Assembly: GCF_002234615.1 (NCBI RefSeq)
Contig: NZ_NMQW01000043.1
Location: forward strand, 1-64,000
DNA: 64,000 nucleotides
DNA from: Paenibacillus rigui
Lineage (GTDB): Bacteria; Bacillota; Bacilli; Paenibacillales; NBRC-103111
Reading direction: 5' to 3'
The number at the start of each line of letters is the position of its first letter. The stretch's first letter is position 1. Shown piece after piece: positions 33,864 through 43,572 of the stretch. The notes beneath the pieces were generated by a model. That model made no database searches. It saw only the letters and a program-made list of their open reading frames with translations, and had not been told where the DNA came from. Position numbers and translations under genes: made by a program.

Positions 33864-35522
33864 GTGTTGGAGAACCCGTCTGCATCATCTCATTTTATTA
33901 AAAACATCGTCATCGAGGATTTAAAATCCGGCAAAGTGGACGAAATCGTCACACGCTTCCCGCCCGAACCGAACGGCTATTTGCATATCGGGCACTCCAA
34001 ATCGATCTGCCTGAACTTCGAGCTGGCCGACGAATTCAAAGGACGCACGAACCTCCGGTTCGATGATACGAACCCGTCCAAGGAGGATACGGAATTTGTC
34101 GAAGCGATCAAAGAGGATGTGCGTTGGCTCGGCTTCGAGTGGGACGGCCTGTTCTTTGCATCAGATTATTTCGAGGAAATGTATCAACGCGCGATTTTGC
34201 TAATTAAAAAAGGCAAGGCTTATGTCGATGACCTGACTGCCGAGGAAATCCGCCTCACCCGCGGCACCTTGACGCAGCCGGGCGAGAACAGCCCGCACCG
34301 CGAGCGCAGCGTGGAGGAGAATCTGGAGCTGTTCGACCGGATGCGCAAAGGCGAGTTCAAGGACGGCGAAAAGGTGCTGCGCGCCAAGATCGACATGTCT
34401 TCGCCGAACATCAATCTTCGCGATCCCGTGCTGTACCGGATTTCCCATACGACGCACCACAACACAGGGGATCAATGGTGTATTTATCCGATGTACGACT
34501 ACGCGCATCCGCTCGGCGATGCGATTGAGGGCGTGACGCACTCTATCTGTACGCTGGAGTTCGAGGACCACCGTCCGCTGTACGACTGGGTGATCCAGGA
34601 GTGCGAGATGGAGGCGCAGCCGAAGCAGTACGAGTTTGCCCGGCTGAACCTAACGAACACGGTGATGAGCAAGCGTTTCTTGAAGCAGCTGGTCGACGAG
34701 AAAATTGTCGATGCGTGGGACGACCCGCGGATGCCGACGATTTCGGGCTTGCGCCGCAAGGGCTTCACGCCGGAGGCGATCCGCAACTTTGCGCGTGAAA
34801 CCGGTGTGGCCCGCAGCTACAGCATTGTGGATGAGCGGATGCTGGAGCATTTTATCCGTGAGGACCTGAAGCTGAAGGTGCCGCGTACGATGGGCGTGCT
34901 GCGTCCGTTGAAGGTGGTCATTACGAATTATCCGGAAGGACAAACCGAAGAGCTGGAGGCGGAGATCAATCCGGAAAATCCGGAGATGGGCAGCCGTCAA
35001 ATTACATTCTCCCGTGAAATTTACATCGAGCGGGACGATTTCATGGAGAACCCGCCGAACAAATATTTCCGTCTGTTCCCTGGCAATGAGGTCCGCTTGA
35101 AAAATGCCTACTTCATCAAGTGCAACGACTTCGTGAAGGATGCCGACGGCAACGTGGTCGAGATTCACTGCACCTACGATCCGGAGACGAAGAGTGGCAG
35201 CGGCTTCACCGGCCGCAAGGTGAAAGGAACGATCCACTGGGTCGACGCTTCCAATGCGGTGCCTGCGGAATTCCGCTTATACGAGCCGCTCATTCTCGAT
35301 GAACAGCGCGGGGACAGCGACAACTTCCTGGAGCACATCAACCCGAACTCGCTGGAGATCGTTCAAGGGTTCGTCGAGCCGGGCCTGAAGGATGCGCAAC
35401 CGCAGGACAAATTCCAGTTTTTCCGTCACGGCTACTTCAATGTAGATCCGAAGCTGACGACAGCGGAGAAGCCGGTGTACAACCGGGTGGTTTCCCTGAA
35501 AAGCTCTTTTGAAGTCAAGTAA
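33864..35522 (+). CDS. glnS: Glutaminyl-tRNA synthetase
   Basis: 552 residues from the GTG. Class I catalytic core: [15 protein letters not shown] (HIGH motif) and [10 protein letters not shown] (KMSKS equivalent); the [11 protein letters not shown] block is typical of GlnRS. C-terminal anticodon-binding beta-barrels occupy about 340-550. It charges tRNA-Gln directly. I prefer the GTG at 33864 with AGAAAGG upstream: the ATG at 33843 has no ribosome-binding site and lies at the expected transcription start of the TATTAT box. No YqeY fusion is present. Most Firmicutes instead use GluRS plus GatCAB, so this gene is notable. A strong terminator follows. Confidence 0.92.
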   Translation: MLENPSASSHFIKNIVIEDLKSGKVDEIVTRFPPEPNGYLHIGHSKSICLNFELADEFKGRTNLRFDDTNPSKEDTEFVEAIKEDVRWLGFEWDGLFFASDYFEEMYQRAILLIKKGKAYVDDLTAEEIRLTRGTLTQPGENSPHRERSVEENLELFDRMRKGEFKDGEKVLRAKIDMSSPNINLRDPVLYRISHTTHHNTGDQWCIYPMYDYAHPLGDAIEGVTHSICTLEFEDHRPLYDWVIQECEMEAQPKQYEFARLNLTNTVMSKRFLKQLVDEKIVDAWDDPRMPTISGLRRKGFTPEAIRNFARETGVARSYSIVDERMLEHFIREDLKLKVPRTMGVLRPLKVVITNYPEGQTEELEAEINPENPEMGSRQITFSREIYIERDDFMENPPNKYFRLFPGNEVRLKNAYFIKCNDFVKDADGNVVEIHCTYDPETKSGSGFTGRKVKGTIHWVDASNAVPAEFRLYEPLILDEQRGDSDNFLEHINPNSLEIVQGFVEPGLKDAQPQDKFQFFRHGYFNVDPKLTTAEKPVYNRVVSLKSSFEVK

Positions 35523-35530
35523 ATCACGCA

Positions 35531-35562
35531 AATCCTCCGGGATCACCCGGGGGATTTTTTTG
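35531..35562 (+). terminator. Terminator of glnS
   Basis: ATCCTCCGGG / CCCGGGGGAT, 10-bp stem, 4-nt loop, then seven T, ten bases past the stop codon. Confidence 0.92.
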
Positions 35563-35569
35563 TGCTGTG

Positions 35570-35609
35570 CACAAAAAGAAAGAGACCCGCAGCAACGGGC
35601 TGCGGGTCT
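35570..35609 (-). terminator. Candidate terminator for the leftward sugar locus
   Basis: AGACCCGCAG / CTGCGGGTCT, a 10-bp perfect stem, is followed on the minus strand by CTTTCTTTTTG. It lies 270 bp beyond the response-regulator stop at 35880. The bases between (35610-35879) hold no gene I can support. Confidence 0.6.
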
Positions 35610-35879
35610 TAAAAGGTTATATATTAAAAAGGGGGTCGAGTTCTATTATAGGCTCGTTTCCTTAAGGGAAGATGAAGATCAGATTACAGTTTCATTACAA
35701 ACTTGGCCGTTCGTCAGCTGCGATCCTAGGAAAGTCGGGGAGGCCGGAGCTGACATCCAAAGTACATGCGGTTGACCCGTTGACCGCCGGAATGCAACGC
35801 CATGCCGCGTGCTGGAGGCTTGCTGCCCCTGTGCTTGCGGACAGAAGAGAGTATCACCCGAGCCTCGCATGAGTCCCTT

Positions 35880-37052
35880 CTATAGCTCTCCCTCGCTCTG
35901 ACGACGGTATTCCGTCGGGGTGACGGTGAGCTTCTTGCGGAATACCTGGGTGAAATGCCGCATGTCCTGGTAACCGACCCGTTCGGCGATATCGGCGATT
36001 TTCAGATACGGGTCCCGAAGCAGCTCCTTTGCGCGCTCCATCCGCAGCTGAATGATGTAATCCTTGAAGCCTTGGCCGGTCTTTTGCTTGAACAGCTGGC
36101 TGAAGTAAGCCGGGTTCAGGTACACAATGGACGCCACCTTCTCGAGGGACAATTCCTCCTGATAGTGGGTGCGAATATATTGAAGCGCCACCTCAATGGA
36201 GCTTTCGTTGCGATGCTCATACAGGTTGCCCGGCGCCGCGCTGCCGCACTGCTTCAGCTTCTTCACTTCGTTCGGGATGCTTTGAAAATCATGCAGCAGG
36301 CCGCTTGCCGCCAGATGAAACGGAATTTTCAAATATTGATTCAAATGGCTGCGCAGCTCCACCAGGAAGCAGTCCAAGCCGGTCCCTTCCTGGAGCGTAA
36401 CAAGTCCCAGCAAGCTGTGGCTCTCGAAGCTCGCTACGAAGCCGCGCCCCTTCTGCTCAATCAGCTCGGAGAGCACGTTGTCGACGATAAAATGCTCCAG
36501 ATGAATGGGCGTCTCGCTCTCCAAGCGAACCATCACGAGATAAAACTCAGCATGGCTCTCCATCTCGGATACCATATCGAATCGGCCGATGTCGAGCCCG
36601 GATGCCCAGCGCTGGAACACCGCCTCGCGCAAATATTTGAGGTTCGAGCGGAGCACCTGATTCTCCATCGTCAGACGGCTTTCCCGCTGCAGCTCACTTG
36701 CAAGCGAATCGATCAGCTTGATCAGCTTCTCCTTCCCGATCGGCTTCAGCAAATAATCCTTTGCGCCAAGCCGCATCGCCTCCTGCGCATAAGCAAATTC
36801 GGAGTATGCGGAGATGACGATCCATTTCACGTGCGGATGCCTGCGGCGGGTCAGCTTCATCAGTTCAAGTCCGGTCATGCCCGGCATCAAGATATCCGTA
36901 AACACGATATCAATGTGTTCGTTACGAAGCGTATCAATTGCCTCCTCCGGGGAAGCCGCCGTCCAAATGCGCACCTCCGGATAGGAGGTATGGATCGTCC
37001 GGCGGACCCCTTCGCGGATGATCTTCTCATCATCGACCACCAGAATGTTCAT
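35880..37052 (-). CDS. YesN-type response regulator (receiver plus AraC domain)
   Basis: 390 residues. The receiver (about 1-120) has the VVDDE acidic pair, phospho-acceptor Asp53 in FTDILMP and Lys in YLLKPI. AraC double helix-turn-helix lies at about 285-385 (NPAYFSQLFKQKTGQGF, IAERVGYQDMRHFTQVFRKK). The ATG at 37052 overlaps the kinase stop in an ATGA arrangement with AAGGGAG upstream; the frame to 37079 is less likely. Partner of the kinase encoded just before it, expected to activate the binding-protein and permease genes at 39-42 kb. Confidence 0.92.
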   Translation of the reverse strand: MNILVVDDEKIIREGVRRTIHTSYPEVRIWTAASPEEAIDTLRNEHIDIVFTDILMPGMTGLELMKLTRRRHPHVKWIVISAYSEFAYAQEAMRLGAKDYLLKPIGKEKLIKLIDSLASELQRESRLTMENQVLRSNLKYLREAVFQRWASGLDIGRFDMVSEMESHAEFYLVMVRLESETPIHLEHFIVDNVLSELIEQKGRGFVASFESHSLLGLVTLQEGTGLDCFLVELRSHLNQYLKIPFHLAASGLLHDFQSIPNEVKKLKQCGSAAPGNLYEHRNESSIEVALQYIRTHYQEELSLEKVASIVYLNPAYFSQLFKQKTGQGFKDYIIQLRMERAKELLRDPYLKIADIAERVGYQDMRHFTQVFRKKLTVTPTEYRRQSEGEL

Positions 37053-38971
37053 GAGGTTCCCGTCTCCCTTCTGTTCCATGACCCGCTCTGCGAAGGTACG
37101 GATATGCAGATGACCGTCCCCCGGCCCTGCTCGCTGCGGACGTCGAGCCCGTAGCCTTCGCCGAACATCAGCTGCAACCGGCGGTGCACGTTTTGCAGCC
37201 CGATGCCCTGCCGCAGCCGGGCGGCGGCATCGCCCGGCTCAGCCGTGGCTGCGGCTGCCGCCGAAGCTGCCGGCCTGTCGGCAGCTTCGGATTGCCCTGC
37301 CGCTGTCGCGGCCGTCCCCGGCGCAGCCGAAGCCTCCGCGGCAGCGGGAGCATCGCCGGCGGAGACCAGCGACGCCTGCAGCCGGGCGAGCGCAGCCGCG
37401 TCCATGCCCGGCCCGTTGTCTTCGATATACAGGCGCAGCCGGATATCGTCGGCCTGCGCGTATACCCGCAGCAGACCGGCCTCCTGCCTCCGCTCCAGCC
37501 CATGCTTCACGGCGTTTTCGATGATGGGCTGGAGCGTCATTTTGGGAAGCCGTATGCGCTGCCACTGGGCTTCCACCTGGATATCCACCTGCAGCCTGCC
37601 GTCCAGACGCAGCTGGATGATGGTCAAATAATGCTGGATTTGCTCCAGCTCCTCCTCCAGCGTTACGACCGAGTTTGCCTCCCAGTGCGAGCTGTAGCGG
37701 AACATATTCGACAGCGCCAGCACGACGGAGCCCAGCTTATCCTGCTCCTGCTCATCGAGCATCCAATAAATCATATCCAAGGTATTATATAGGAAATGCG
37801 GGTTGACCTGCGACTGCAGCGCCTGCAGCTGTGCGTTCTTTTCGCTCGTCGATACCGATTTGACGCGCTCGATCAGTTCATCCATCCGCCCAACCATTTG
37901 GTTGAACGAGGATACCAGGCTGTTAATCTCCTCATATGAATTCACGGTCACCGGACCGCCGCGGAAATTTCCCATCTCCACCTGCTTCATCTCTTGAATG
38001 AGCCGCTTGAGCGGGGAAGCGAAGGACTTCGATACGAGCGTCGCCAATACGGTCGAAACGACGACCAGTATCGAGCCGACCACAAGCAAATACTGCTTCA
38101 TCCGGTCCAGCTCTACATTCAGGTCCGCCTCCGGCGTGATGCTGATGAACTGCCAATCCGCAAGCGATGGGCGGGAGCCGACGATCATATAGCCTCCCTG
38201 CTCCTCAACCAGCACCTCGTGCTCCTGAAGCAGTCGCAGCTTTCTATCCAGCTCATGAATCAGCTGAGGCTCCTCCCGGCTCGCCGCCATGACCTCTCCG
38301 TCCGCGGACAGCATGTAAACCTCGCTGCGCGCCCCGAGCTGAAGGTTCGACAAGGCCGCCAAAATTTGCTGCGGATTCGTCTCGACGAGCACCATGCCGA
38401 CCGGCTGATGCGTATGGAGATCGTACATTTGCCGGCCGAACGCAAATACGGCCCGCGACTCATTCTGGTCGATGACCGAATGCTCATGCACGCCGAGCCA
38501 GACGAGCTCTCCCGTCGAGACGCTCACCTTCCGGTACCAATCCGACTGCTGGAAGCCCGGATCGATAACGCTCATATAGTTGCCGTAGCTGTAAGGCGTG
38601 CCGCTCTTGGAGACGACATGGATCCCGATAATATCCTCCCGGGAGTAGTAATTCGCTCCGAGAATATTGACGATCGACCGCTCGTTAATAGCCCGTACCG
38701 CAGGATCCTTGAGCGTATCGTCCGGAAGCAGCCGCTGCAAATCGAAATTCCCCGTCACCGACTTGGTGAGCGTGTCGTATCCACCCAACAACAGATCGAA
38801 CAGCTCGCTTGTCTGGTAGACGTTTTTTTGCGCAATATCACTGATTTTCTGGTGAACCTGATCGGTAGACCGCTTATAATAAAGCCCGCTGACAATAATC
38901 AGCAGGCTCAGCATGCAAACGAGAAATAAAATAAACAACCGACTATAGATGGAATGAAAGCCGCGCCGCAC
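37049..38971 (-). CDS. Sensor histidine kinase, YesM type, with Ala-rich insert in the ATP lid
   Basis: 640 residues from the GTG, which follows AAAGGGG. Helices at about 13-30 and 290-312 flank an extracellular dCACHE-like domain. A HAMP domain comes next, then the kinase core: LQSQVNPHFLYNTLDMIYW, TLQPIIENAVKHGL (N box), EDNGPGM (G1) and GIGLQNVHRRLQ (G2). Between G1 and G2 about 45 Ala/Pro/Ser/Glu residues replace the usual short ATP lid. It likely senses the sugar handled by the adjacent transporter. Stop overlaps the regulator start by four bases. Confidence 0.9.
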   Translation of the reverse strand: MRRGFHSIYSRLFILFLVCMLSLLIIVSGLYYKRSTDQVHQKISDIAQKNVYQTSELFDLLLGGYDTLTKSVTGNFDLQRLLPDDTLKDPAVRAINERSIVNILGANYYSREDIIGIHVVSKSGTPYSYGNYMSVIDPGFQQSDWYRKVSVSTGELVWLGVHEHSVIDQNESRAVFAFGRQMYDLHTHQPVGMVLVETNPQQILAALSNLQLGARSEVYMLSADGEVMAASREEPQLIHELDRKLRLLQEHEVLVEEQGGYMIVGSRPSLADWQFISITPEADLNVELDRMKQYLLVVGSILVVVSTVLATLVSKSFASPLKRLIQEMKQVEMGNFRGGPVTVNSYEEINSLVSSFNQMVGRMDELIERVKSVSTSEKNAQLQALQSQVNPHFLYNTLDMIYWMLDEQEQDKLGSVVLALSNMFRYSSHWEANSVVTLEEELEQIQHYLTIIQLRLDGRLQVDIQVEAQWQRIRLPKMTLQPIIENAVKHGLERRQEAGLLRVYAQADDIRLRLYIEDNGPGMDAAALARLQASLVSAGDAPAAAEASAAPGTAATAAGQSEAADRPAASAAAAATAEPGDAAARLRQGIGLQNVHRRLQLMFGEGYGLDVRSEQGRGTVICISVPSQSGSWNRRETGTS

Positions 38972-39210
38972 GTTTCCCGAACCCCTTTCGTCCTGCCTGT
39001 CCCTACTATACAATAACGACGGACGATTGGCACTCGCATTTTCCTGGGTCAGCCCGCAAGCGACGAACCCAGTACTACGAATAGTCTGTTAACCATGCGG
39101 ATACGCAGGACAGACAGCCTACCGGCGGATGGCATGTAGCTGCCTGCCGCCATGTAGCACCGCTATCGATCGCCCCGACAGGAGCTGTTCGGTTGAGAAG
39201 CAGCCGGCAC

Positions 39211-40095
39211 TTAGCCTTTGACCGCTCCGGCGACCATGCCCTTCGTTATTTTTTCCGACAAGACGAAATAAATCAGCATGACCGGCAGGGCCCCCAGCAC
39301 CAGGAACGCCCCGATCGCTCCGTAATTGACCGAATACTGGCTGACGAAGCTGTATACGCCGAACGGCAGCGTCTTCAGGCTTTGCGAAGAGATGAAGGTC
39401 GAGGCCATAATGTACTCGTTCCAGATCGAGATGAACGTCAAAATGCTGACCGTCATGATCGGCGGTATGGAAATCGGAAGTATAATGCTGCGGAAGGTCC
39501 GGTAAATGCTCGCGCCATCCATCACCGCCGACTCCTCAATCTCCAGCGGAATCGTCCGCATGAAGCCTGACAGCACGAACACGGCAAGCGGTGTCGAGAA
39601 CGAAATGTAAGGCAGTATTAGGGCCAAATAGGTGTTCAAGATGCCCAGGTTTTTAAAAATAATCATTAACGGCAGCAGTGTGGCCTGCAAGGGAATCATG
39701 ATGCCCACGAGAAAGACCAGCATCACCACGGAGCTGTATTTGAACCGGAACCGGGTGATGGCATAGGCGACCATCGAACACAGCACGATGACGACAGCCA
39801 TTGTCGAGGCTGTGACGAGGAAGCTGTTGAACAAATATTTCAAATACGTTCCCGCGACGTAGGCGTCCTTGTAATTCATCCATTGCGGCGAATGCGGCAG
39901 CGAGAAGAAGCTTCCCGACAGGATCTCCTCATTCGTTTTGAGCGAGTAGATGATAAGCCAGAATAAGGGATACACCTGTGTCACGAACAGCACGGACAGG
40001 AAGGTGATCACCAGTCCCTTGCCTCTCGTTCGGCCGGCTCTCCGCCGCGGTACGGTTTGAGTCGGAGCGGTAATTACACCGGGTACTGCACTCAT
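39211..40095 (-). CDS. Carbohydrate ABC transporter permease, MalG/YtcP type
   Basis: 294 residues, six membrane helices. The EAA loop, which docks the ATPase, reads IEESAVMDGASIYRTFRSIILPIS. The C-terminus ends ITKGMVAGAVKG as in CUT1 permeases. With the permease encoded just before it, this forms the channel for the oligosaccharide delivered by the lipoprotein at 41111. AAAGGAG precedes the ATG at 40095. No ATPase is encoded nearby, so a shared MsmX-type ATPase is presumably used, as for other CUT1 systems of Gram-positives. Confidence 0.92.
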   Translation of the reverse strand: MSAVPGVITAPTQTVPRRRAGRTRGKGLVITFLSVLFVTQVYPLFWLIIYSLKTNEEILSGSFFSLPHSPQWMNYKDAYVAGTYLKYLFNSFLVTASTMAVVIVLCSMVAYAITRFRFKYSSVVMLVFLVGIMIPLQATLLPLMIIFKNLGILNTYLALILPYISFSTPLAVFVLSGFMRTIPLEIEESAVMDGASIYRTFRSIILPISIPPIMTVSILTFISIWNEYIMASTFISSQSLKTLPFGVYSFVSQYSVNYGAIGAFLVLGALPVMLIYFVLSEKITKGMVAGAVKG

Positions 40096-40117
40096 GTAGA
40101 TCTCTCCTTTGTCTTTC

Positions 40118-41008
40118 TTAAGAAAATTTGTCCTCCAGCTTGCGGAACACGGCATTGAGCACAATCGTTACCGCCAGACATTCCAGCACAAGGAACGATG
40201 CCATGGCGCTTCCGTAGCCGTATCTCATGGAGAGGAACGACATGTTGTACATATGGGTGGAGATCACGTCTGTAGCATGCGCCGGACCGCCTCCGGTCAT
40301 CACCATAATCATATCGAACGCTTGAAGCGAGCCGATGACGGATAATACAATCGATATTTTAAAAATCGGCAAAACCATTGGCAGTGTGATGTACCTGTCG
40401 GCGGTCAGCCCTTCGGCCCCGTCAATTTTTGCCGCTTCATAAATTTCGGAAGGAATGTTTTGAATGCCTGTAAATTGGATGAGCACATGGTACCCCAAAT
40501 ACTGCCACAAGGAAACGAAGAACAGCGCGAAGATCGCCACCTTCGGGTCGGTCAGCCATGGCTTGGTCCAATGCTCCAGACCGACGGCCATTAGCAGCTG
40601 ATTCAGCATGCCGCCGAGCGAGGCGGGGTTGTAGATCGTTTTCCACAGCTGGCCGATGACAACGACCGATAAAATGACCGGTAAAAAGTAGCTGGAAACA
40701 AGAAAATTCGGCTTACGCACATAACGGCTGATGAGAATAGCTACGAACAAAGCGAACGGAATCTCCGCCATGGAAAATAAAGCGAACAACAGCGTCCTGC
40801 CTACGGATGGCCAGAACACCGGGTCTTTCGTAAACAGCTCTTTGAAATTGTTAAGTCCGATGAAGCTCGACTTGCCGATCCCGTTCCAATCCAGCATGGA
40901 GGTATAGAACGATACCAGGATGGGAATGAACACAAGCAGGATATAGAGCAGCAGACAAGGAAGCACAAACAGAGCAATCGTTCGCTTCGGGACTTTTAAA
41001 GCATTCAC
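40118..41008 (-). CDS. Carbohydrate ABC transporter permease, MalF/LplB type
   Basis: 296 residues, six helices. The EAA loop reads IYEAAKIDGAEGLTADRYITLPMV. It pairs with the permease encoded 22 bp downstream. GGAGG lies 12 bp before the ATG, slightly long. A hairpin plus eight T separates it from the upstream binding-protein gene, so it probably receives only part of the transcripts. Confidence 0.92.
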   Translation of the reverse strand: MNALKVPKRTIALFVLPCLLLYILLVFIPILVSFYTSMLDWNGIGKSSFIGLNNFKELFTKDPVFWPSVGRTLLFALFSMAEIPFALFVAILISRYVRKPNFLVSSYFLPVILSVVVIGQLWKTIYNPASLGGMLNQLLMAVGLEHWTKPWLTDPKVAIFALFFVSLWQYLGYHVLIQFTGIQNIPSEIYEAAKIDGAEGLTADRYITLPMVLPIFKISIVLSVIGSLQAFDMIMVMTGGGPAHATDVISTHMYNMSFLSMRYGYGSAMASFLVLECLAVTIVLNAVFRKLEDKFS

Positions 41009-41022
41009 TGTGAACCGCCTCC

Positions 41023-41097
41023 AGAAAAAAAAGTCGAAGGGAACCGGTGACCCGGTCCAACCTGTACATCCAGGCCAGCAAGCCCCGTTTCCCTTCG
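41023..41097 (-). terminator. Internal terminator/attenuator between binding protein and permeases
   Basis: On the minus strand CGAAGGGAA (left arm, 41097-41089) pairs with TTCCCTTCG (41043-41035), enclosing a smaller ACCGG/CCGGT hairpin, and is followed by an A/T run of eight T. It sits between co-directional genes of one transporter and should let through only a fraction of polymerases. Confidence 0.75.
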
Positions 41098-41110
41098 TGA
41101 AAATAACCGT

Positions 41111-42457
41111 TTACTTATTATTCGTTTCGAAAGCGGCCTGATGCTCCTTCGCCACGTCCTTCGGATCTTTCTTCTGTACGAACAGATTTTGAATACTGGT
41201 CAAGTGCACTTGCGCTGTGCCCGGGTTCATCGTGTTATCGAAGGCGAGGTCGCCGCCCTGAACATTTTTGAACAAATCCATAACCTGCATAGCCAGATCG
41301 GAATAGCCTGCGGCTTTGAGATCGCCCTCAACCTTCTGTGCAACGCCGACCGCGTTATGCAATTCAAACGAAACCTTCGGGAAGCTCACCATGAAATAGT
41401 TCAGGAAGTCCTTCGTTTCCTTCAAATGCTTGCTGTTTGCCGAAATCGCAAAGCCGCTGCCCGGAGCCAGCATGAATTGATCCGGATTGCCTTTGCCGCC
41501 GACCGTCGGGAATTTGAATGCGCCGATCTTGCCTTTGACCGAGGAATCATCGATGCTGCCCGTTGCCCAGGTCCCCATGTAGTACATAGCCGCTTTGCCT
41601 GTCTTGAACAGGTTCTCCCCTGCCGTCAGGTCGAAGGAAGTGGCTCCCTCCTGGAATGCGCCGGCCTGCACCAAATCCTGCAGCTTGGAAACGGCTTCGA
41701 CGAACGCCGGGTCCTCGAACGTTTTCTTCTTATCCTGTACGTCCTTCAAGAAATTAGGGCCGTTGTTCGTTCTCAGCACCATGTTCATAAACAGGAAGGA
41801 GCCGGTCCACGTATCTTTCTCCGGAATCGCCATTGGGATGATGCCTTTGGCTTTAAGCTTCTTCGCCGCCTCCACCATGTCCTCGAACGTCTTCGGCACT
41901 TCAACGCCCGCTTGGCTGAACAGCTCCTTGTTGTAATACACAACGCCGATATTGTTCCCGTCCGGCAGCGCATACACGTTATTGTTAAAGGTATAATAAT
42001 CGAGAATGCCTTTTTGGAACGTATCCTTCAAGCCGTTCTGGTCAAGCATATCGTTAAGCGGAGCCAGCAGGCCTGCATCCACGAAGGGCTTCATTTGAGC
42101 ACTTGGGTTGACGATCGTAATGTCCGGCACTTCTTTGGACGCCGCTTGAGTTTTCAGCTTCATTTTTTGCTGGTCGGTATTCAGAGAATCAAGCTCGATC
42201 TTGATGTTCGGGTGTGCCGCCATATAATCGGCGACGATTTTTTTCATCACTTTGTTGTTGGGAGCGGTCGGGTCCGGATAAATGTTCTGGAACGTAATTG
42301 TCACGGCACCCTGCTTATCTTTATCCTTCGAGGCATCACCTGCTGCGCCGTTCGGCGAGGCGCTTCCGTTCGTGGAGCCGGTACCGCCTCCACAGGCCGC
42401 GAGACCGAATACCATCGTACCTGCCAACGCCAGATGAACCAAGCGATTTGTTTTCAT
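41111..42457 (-). CDS. Sugar-binding lipoprotein of a CUT1 ABC transporter
   Basis: 448 residues. The signal peptide ends with lipobox GLAAC (Cys22). A Gly/Ser/Asn linker follows, then a type 1 extracellular solute-binding fold (TITFQNIYPDPTAP, DITIVNPSAQMKPFVDAGLL, AMYYMGTWATG). It delivers an oligosaccharide, probably plant- or host-glycan derived, to the two permeases encoded next. GGGGGAAG lies before the ATG at 42457. A -35 TTGTTG and -10 CATAAT 17 bp apart can be seen in the 42500-42540 region on the minus strand. Confidence 0.92.
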   Translation of the reverse strand: MKTNRLVHLALAGTMVFGLAACGGGTGSTNGSASPNGAAGDASKDKDKQGAVTITFQNIYPDPTAPNNKVMKKIVADYMAAHPNIKIELDSLNTDQQKMKLKTQAASKEVPDITIVNPSAQMKPFVDAGLLAPLNDMLDQNGLKDTFQKGILDYYTFNNNVYALPDGNNIGVVYYNKELFSQAGVEVPKTFEDMVEAAKKLKAKGIIPMAIPEKDTWTGSFLFMNMVLRTNNGPNFLKDVQDKKKTFEDPAFVEAVSKLQDLVQAGAFQEGATSFDLTAGENLFKTGKAAMYYMGTWATGSIDDSSVKGKIGAFKFPTVGGKGNPDQFMLAPGSGFAISANSKHLKETKDFLNYFMVSFPKVSFELHNAVGVAQKVEGDLKAAGYSDLAMQVMDLFKNVQGGDLAFDNTMNPGTAQVHLTSIQNLFVQKKDPKDVAKEHQAAFETNNK

Positions 42458-42645
42458 TTCCTTGCTTCCCCCTCGTGTATCGTTGTTCTCAATCACAAGT
42501 TTATTATGCTATAGGGAGACCCTTTCAACAATGAAGAAACTTAAGGGATTAGGTTTGTTTTTTCTATGTCGGCTTCAGTCTGCCCGCCCATGATGCGAAC
42601 AGCGGCACGCCTATTGCCTGACAGGCAATTTGTGAAAAGATTGCA

Positions 42646-42697
42646 TTGACTCCGGCTTCCGGTCATGTTAACATTTATTTAAAGTAACTAACTTACT
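42646..42697 (+). promoter_or_regulatory. Promoter and HxlR-like operator of the extradiol dioxygenase gene
   Basis: -35 TTGACT (42646) and -10 TAACAT (42669) are 17 bp apart. AGTAACTAACTTACT (42683-42697) is a perfect inverted repeat AGTAA-N5-TTACT at the expected transcription start, resembling sites of DUF24/HxlR quinone-responsive repressors. Confidence 0.55.
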
Positions 42698-42780
42698 AAT
42701 TACAATTAATCGTGATAGAGCAGGGTCACAGCAGAAGCCAGTTCCTTCTGTGCCCGCTTATACCTGGGAGGATGTTGATC

Positions 42781-43554
42781 ATGGGAGCATCATATTTTAT
42801 CGGCCACGGATCGCCTATGCTGGCGATTCAGGATATTCCTTACACCCGCGAGCTGCGGAAGCTTGGAGCATCGCTCGGCAAGCCGGAAGCGGTCGTCGTC
42901 TTTACCGCCCACTGGACGACGCGCGAGCTGTCCGTGACGTCGACAGACGACGTCTACGAAACAATCTATGACTTCGGCGGCTTCCCGGACGAGCTGTTCC
43001 GGGTCGTCTATCCGGCCCGCGGCTCCAGGAAGCTGGCCGGCGAGGTCATCGACCTCTTCGCCGCGGCAGGCTTGTCCGCGCGGCCGAACGAGGTGCGCGG
43101 CCTCGACCACGGCGTGTGGGTGCTGCTGCGCCACCTGTTCCCCGACGCGGACGTGCCGGTCATCGCCGTCTCGGTGAACCCGCTGCTGCCGCCGGAGCAG
43201 CAGTACAAGATCGGGCAGGCGCTCGCCCCGCTGCTCGAGCGCGATATCGTTGTGATCGGCAGCGGCGCGACGATCCACAACTTCCGCGAGATGAACTTTC
43301 ACGCGGAGAATCAGGCGGATGCCTGGGCGAAGGAGTTCGACGACTGGCTGATCGGGCATCTGCAAGCGTGGGACACCGATTCCCTGTTCGACTACCGGAA
43401 GCAGGCCCCTCACGCCGTACGGGCGACGCCGGACTACGAGCATTTTCTCCCGCTATTCCTTGCGATGGGCGCCGGGGACAAGCAGCGCCGGATGGAGCTG
43501 CTGACACAAATTTATTTGTATGGCTCTCTGAGCCATTTGATTGTGAAGTTCTAA
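42781..43554 (+). CDS. DODA-type extradiol aromatic ring-opening dioxygenase
   Basis: 257 residues, LigB-like fold. Conserved metal and catalytic residues include GHGSPM near the N-terminus, FTAHWTT, GLDHGVWV and IGSGATIHN, matching the YgiD/DODA group. It cleaves catecholic rings (DOPA-like or degraded aromatic substrates) using a single metal. GGGAGG lies 9 bp before the ATG at 42781; the open frame from 42712 is untranslated leader. Monocistronic. The possible quinone-responsive operator fits a role in removing catechols. Confidence 0.88.
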   Translation: MGASYFIGHGSPMLAIQDIPYTRELRKLGASLGKPEAVVVFTAHWTTRELSVTSTDDVYETIYDFGGFPDELFRVVYPARGSRKLAGEVIDLFAAAGLSARPNEVRGLDHGVWVLLRHLFPDADVPVIAVSVNPLLPPEQQYKIGQALAPLLERDIVVIGSGATIHNFREMNFHAENQADAWAKEFDDWLIGHLQAWDTDSLFDYRKQAPHAVRATPDYEHFLPLFLAMGAGDKQRRMELLTQIYLYGSLSHLIVKF

Positions 43555-43572
43555 TGTGGCTGACCGCCATGA

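Noticed and set aside
42500-42560. The 21-bp-phased operator before the 41-kb binding-protein gene
   Set aside because: I aligned the region upstream of its -35 and found no repeated half-sites with this spacing.
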